Positions 61,901-64,000 of a stretch of 64,000 bases of DNA are shown piece after piece. Position numbers and translations under genes: made by a program. The notes beneath the pieces were generated by a model. It saw only the letters and a program-made list of their open reading frames with translations, made no database searches and was not told the origin of the DNA. Within the stretch, counting starts at the first letter, position 1. Each line of letters starts with the position of its first letter. Origin of the DNA: Clavelina lepadiformis (taxonomy: Eukaryota > Chordata > Ascidiacea > Aplousobranchia > Clavelinidae); the NCBI RefSeq assembly GCF_947623445.1, contig NC_135240.1, forward strand, positions 21,948,001-22,012,000, given 5' to 3'.

Positions 61901-64000
61901 ACCCATCTCAAATTTAACGCCGCCATGCAATGAACTGTATTTAACTTACGAGATAACTTAGTCTTAGAATAACATTATGGCCCGGTAAGTCGAACAAACT
62001 TCATGAATTGCGAAATTCTGTATTCTCGACAATTATGTTAAAAAAGACTTAATATGGCAGATTGAAGAACAACATTAGGCCGAAATGGACTACTATTTAA
62101 ATTGGCGGCTACCCTTATTTTTTATCGTAACGTATAATTTAAATTTTAATTTGCGTTATTGTCGCGTCTGGGTCTTATTCTGTCGATGTTCACTTTACTA
62201 CTGTTTGTTGTTGGCAAGATCTATTGTTCTGTGTTAAATACTGTGAACCCTTATTTTGCTTCTATTGTGCACAGGTAAATGAGTCTACAGGGTTTGTTTT
62301 TGTTGTTTGCCATCCTGCTACTTTTCCTCGATCAAATTGTAATCATGAAACAATGGTTTCAAAGTTTCTCAGAGAAATTAATTGTTCTCGCGGATAGTGA
62401 CTTGCTGGCGATTGGCGTATGTCCGTCTTATGTATACCGCCCAAAGCTTCGAAAAATTTTAAGCTTTCATACGGTCGCTTCCAAGAAGTGCATTGTAGGT
62501 GAACATCCACATTACACTAGTACACTCATTTCTTTTTTATCGAATTATGGATTGGGCCTTACAGCTACTTCGCGTTAAGTTTCTAAAGCTTGGACAAAAA
62601 TGTTTTATTTTTTCAAGTTAATAACTTGTTTTAAATCAAACTTCACAAGTTTAGAACAAAGTAATACATTTTCAAATACGTCGCATTTATGACCAATACA
62701 GCAAACAAACGCAGAAAGTTTTTTAACTTTGAGATGGCGGGTACAAGTTTTTGTTACAGCTTTTTGGCAAGAGGCTTTCTGCAGTCTCTTTACAAACATA
62801 AGAGTATTCATTTTCTGACGTGTGTTTTTCGCGTCACTCAAAATGTGTGTGTACTGTTAGAAGAGACAGGTGAATGACTTAGCGGTTATGGAGTGGTGAT
62901 TAGACTTATTCCCAGAAATCGCATTTTTCATTTTATATGGGGATTTTGCCCACTGTTTGAGTATTGCGAAAGACTGGGTAATCGTAACTGAAATCTCTCC
63001 TAAGCAGTATGACGCAACCGTTGCGGTATGTCAATTTCTGGTATGCTGATCGTAATTTCTTGTAAAATGTGACTCTATCTATTTGCAAATTCCGTCAGAG
63101 GAATTTCCTGTGCGGGGTTTCGTAATCACCAAACAGACTACGCATTAGCGGTTGGGTGGCACCCGGCGGTTTCCTTTGCGACATTGTGTCGTCATATTGG
63201 AGCTGCATTGTGATTCATAGTGGGGTCACAATAATCAACGATTACGTAGCGTGATTGAAGGTTGCCTTTGTGACCGTGGCCGTGATATCATTATCAGAGT
63301 TTAAAATGGCCGCATAATCTGGAAAACACATACGGCCCGGGGGCTGTACAATGAACAATGTACATAGTTTTAGGCGGCCCGCAAAGCAGCAAGGTTTTAC
63401 GTATGTTGGAACAGGTCCAGCTCGGCTTTTTTCGTCGCCAGTTTTGGTTGAATAAGGTTAAAATATATATACAAACTGACCGCTCTCCGACTTGTAACTT
63501 CTCTCTCCTTGTCGCGTTTTCTCATTCTCTTTTTTTCTTTTTCCTGGAATGTCGCTCTTCTTTTTTGGTTGCCTTGCTTCAATTTGGTCCGCTATTGTTT
63601 GTTGATCGGGTGTAGTTGTATTTTTCCTTTATTTGCGCGCGCTGCACAGCTCTGTAATCTCTCGTTTGAGTTAAATGATGGAGTATAGTTGATGAGCGCT
63701 CAATTTAGCAGGTGCCTTATTCTTGCAAAGCACCTGACATGGCATGTTTATTTGGCTTCAAAGTTCTGTTTTTGCACTAGCGCGACCATTTATTTTTTAT
63801 CGCGCCAAACGAAATCGTTTTTCTTTTTTATTCGCGCATCAGGTTGTCAATGTATAGCAGAAGGCGAGCTTTGCAGTAACCGCATATCGTACATTGCGGT
63901 TGGAAGACGTGTTTGAGGGTCACGAGCTAATTGGTCCTTTCAAATTGAACGATTTTATGTAGAAGTGGTGTTACTTTAGTTTGTACTTAGCTACTCTAGC
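55923..64000. other. Region after the last recognised SNAPC1 exon; no gene supported
   Basis: Probably starts with SNAPC1 intron and later exons. A candidate exon at 56975-57057 has good borders (CTTTCAG and GTAAAT) but cannot follow exon 3 directly, since that phase gives a stop. A short CA repeat lies at about 55976-55986. Other open frames (58666-58857, 59596-59835, 62279-62578) are short, without introns or family features. The last ~700 bases are rich in T runs. No RNA gene, CRISPR array or clear transposon was seen. Confidence 0.45.

Noticed and set aside
62279..62578. 99-codon open frame with a hydrophobic start, after a CACAG acceptor-like site
   Set aside because: Not recognised and not joined to any other exon; a hydrophobic stretch is common in translated T-rich DNA.
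1..64000. CRISPR arrays, bacterial operons, phage or viral genes
   Set aside because: No regularly spaced repeats and no prokaryotic or viral protein families; all supported genes are spliced or single-exon animal genes.

Overview
This is nuclear DNA from an animal. It is AT-rich and intron-rich, with GT-AG introns and poly(A)-type signals, and without bacterial gene organisation. Five protein genes can be reconstructed exon by exon. The gene set (regucalcin, STARD10, a Dachsous-type giant cadherin, FEN1 with an intronless coding region, SNAPC1) and the compact introns suit a marine invertebrate, plausibly an invertebrate deuterostome such as a tunicate. The species cannot be fixed from the sequence alone.

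Layout. 1-74: end of a dispersed repeat cut by the window edge. 804-2967 (+): regucalcin/SMP-30, six exons, 299 aa. 6911-13045 (+): STARD10-like START-domain lipid-transfer protein, seven exons, 275 aa, with two small transposons in its introns. 15344-46131 (-): one giant cadherin gene that I joined as 54 coding exons in a continuous frame, about 3,451 aa. It has a signal peptide, roughly 27 cadherin repeats, one membrane helix and a tail of about 505 residues, and reads as Dachsous (DCHS). One 10.6-kb intron separates exons 7 and 8; nearly all other introns are about 100-900 bases. 50618-51760 (+): complete FEN1, 380 aa. 52323-53083 (+): small acidic four-exon gene, 137 aa, not recognised. 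53983-55922 and beyond (+): first three coding exons of SNAPC1; the 3' part was not found. 56-64 kb: no gene I can support.

The genes do not form a pathway. They are independent housekeeping and cell-surface genes: calcium/lactone metabolism, lipid transfer, planar polarity and adhesion, DNA flap processing, snRNA transcription.

The non-genic part holds short non-autonomous DNA transposons. Three are hAT-like, each with inverted termini and an 8-bp target duplication (7127-7456, 41497-41954, 48112-48631). A separate family has three copies (1-74, 10457-10696, 29084-29330). I found no completely new system. The most useful leads are the calcium-free linkers and a possible convertase site in the cadherin, the transposon families, a motif cluster in the large cadherin intron, the unrecognised acidic gene, and the missing end of SNAPC1.
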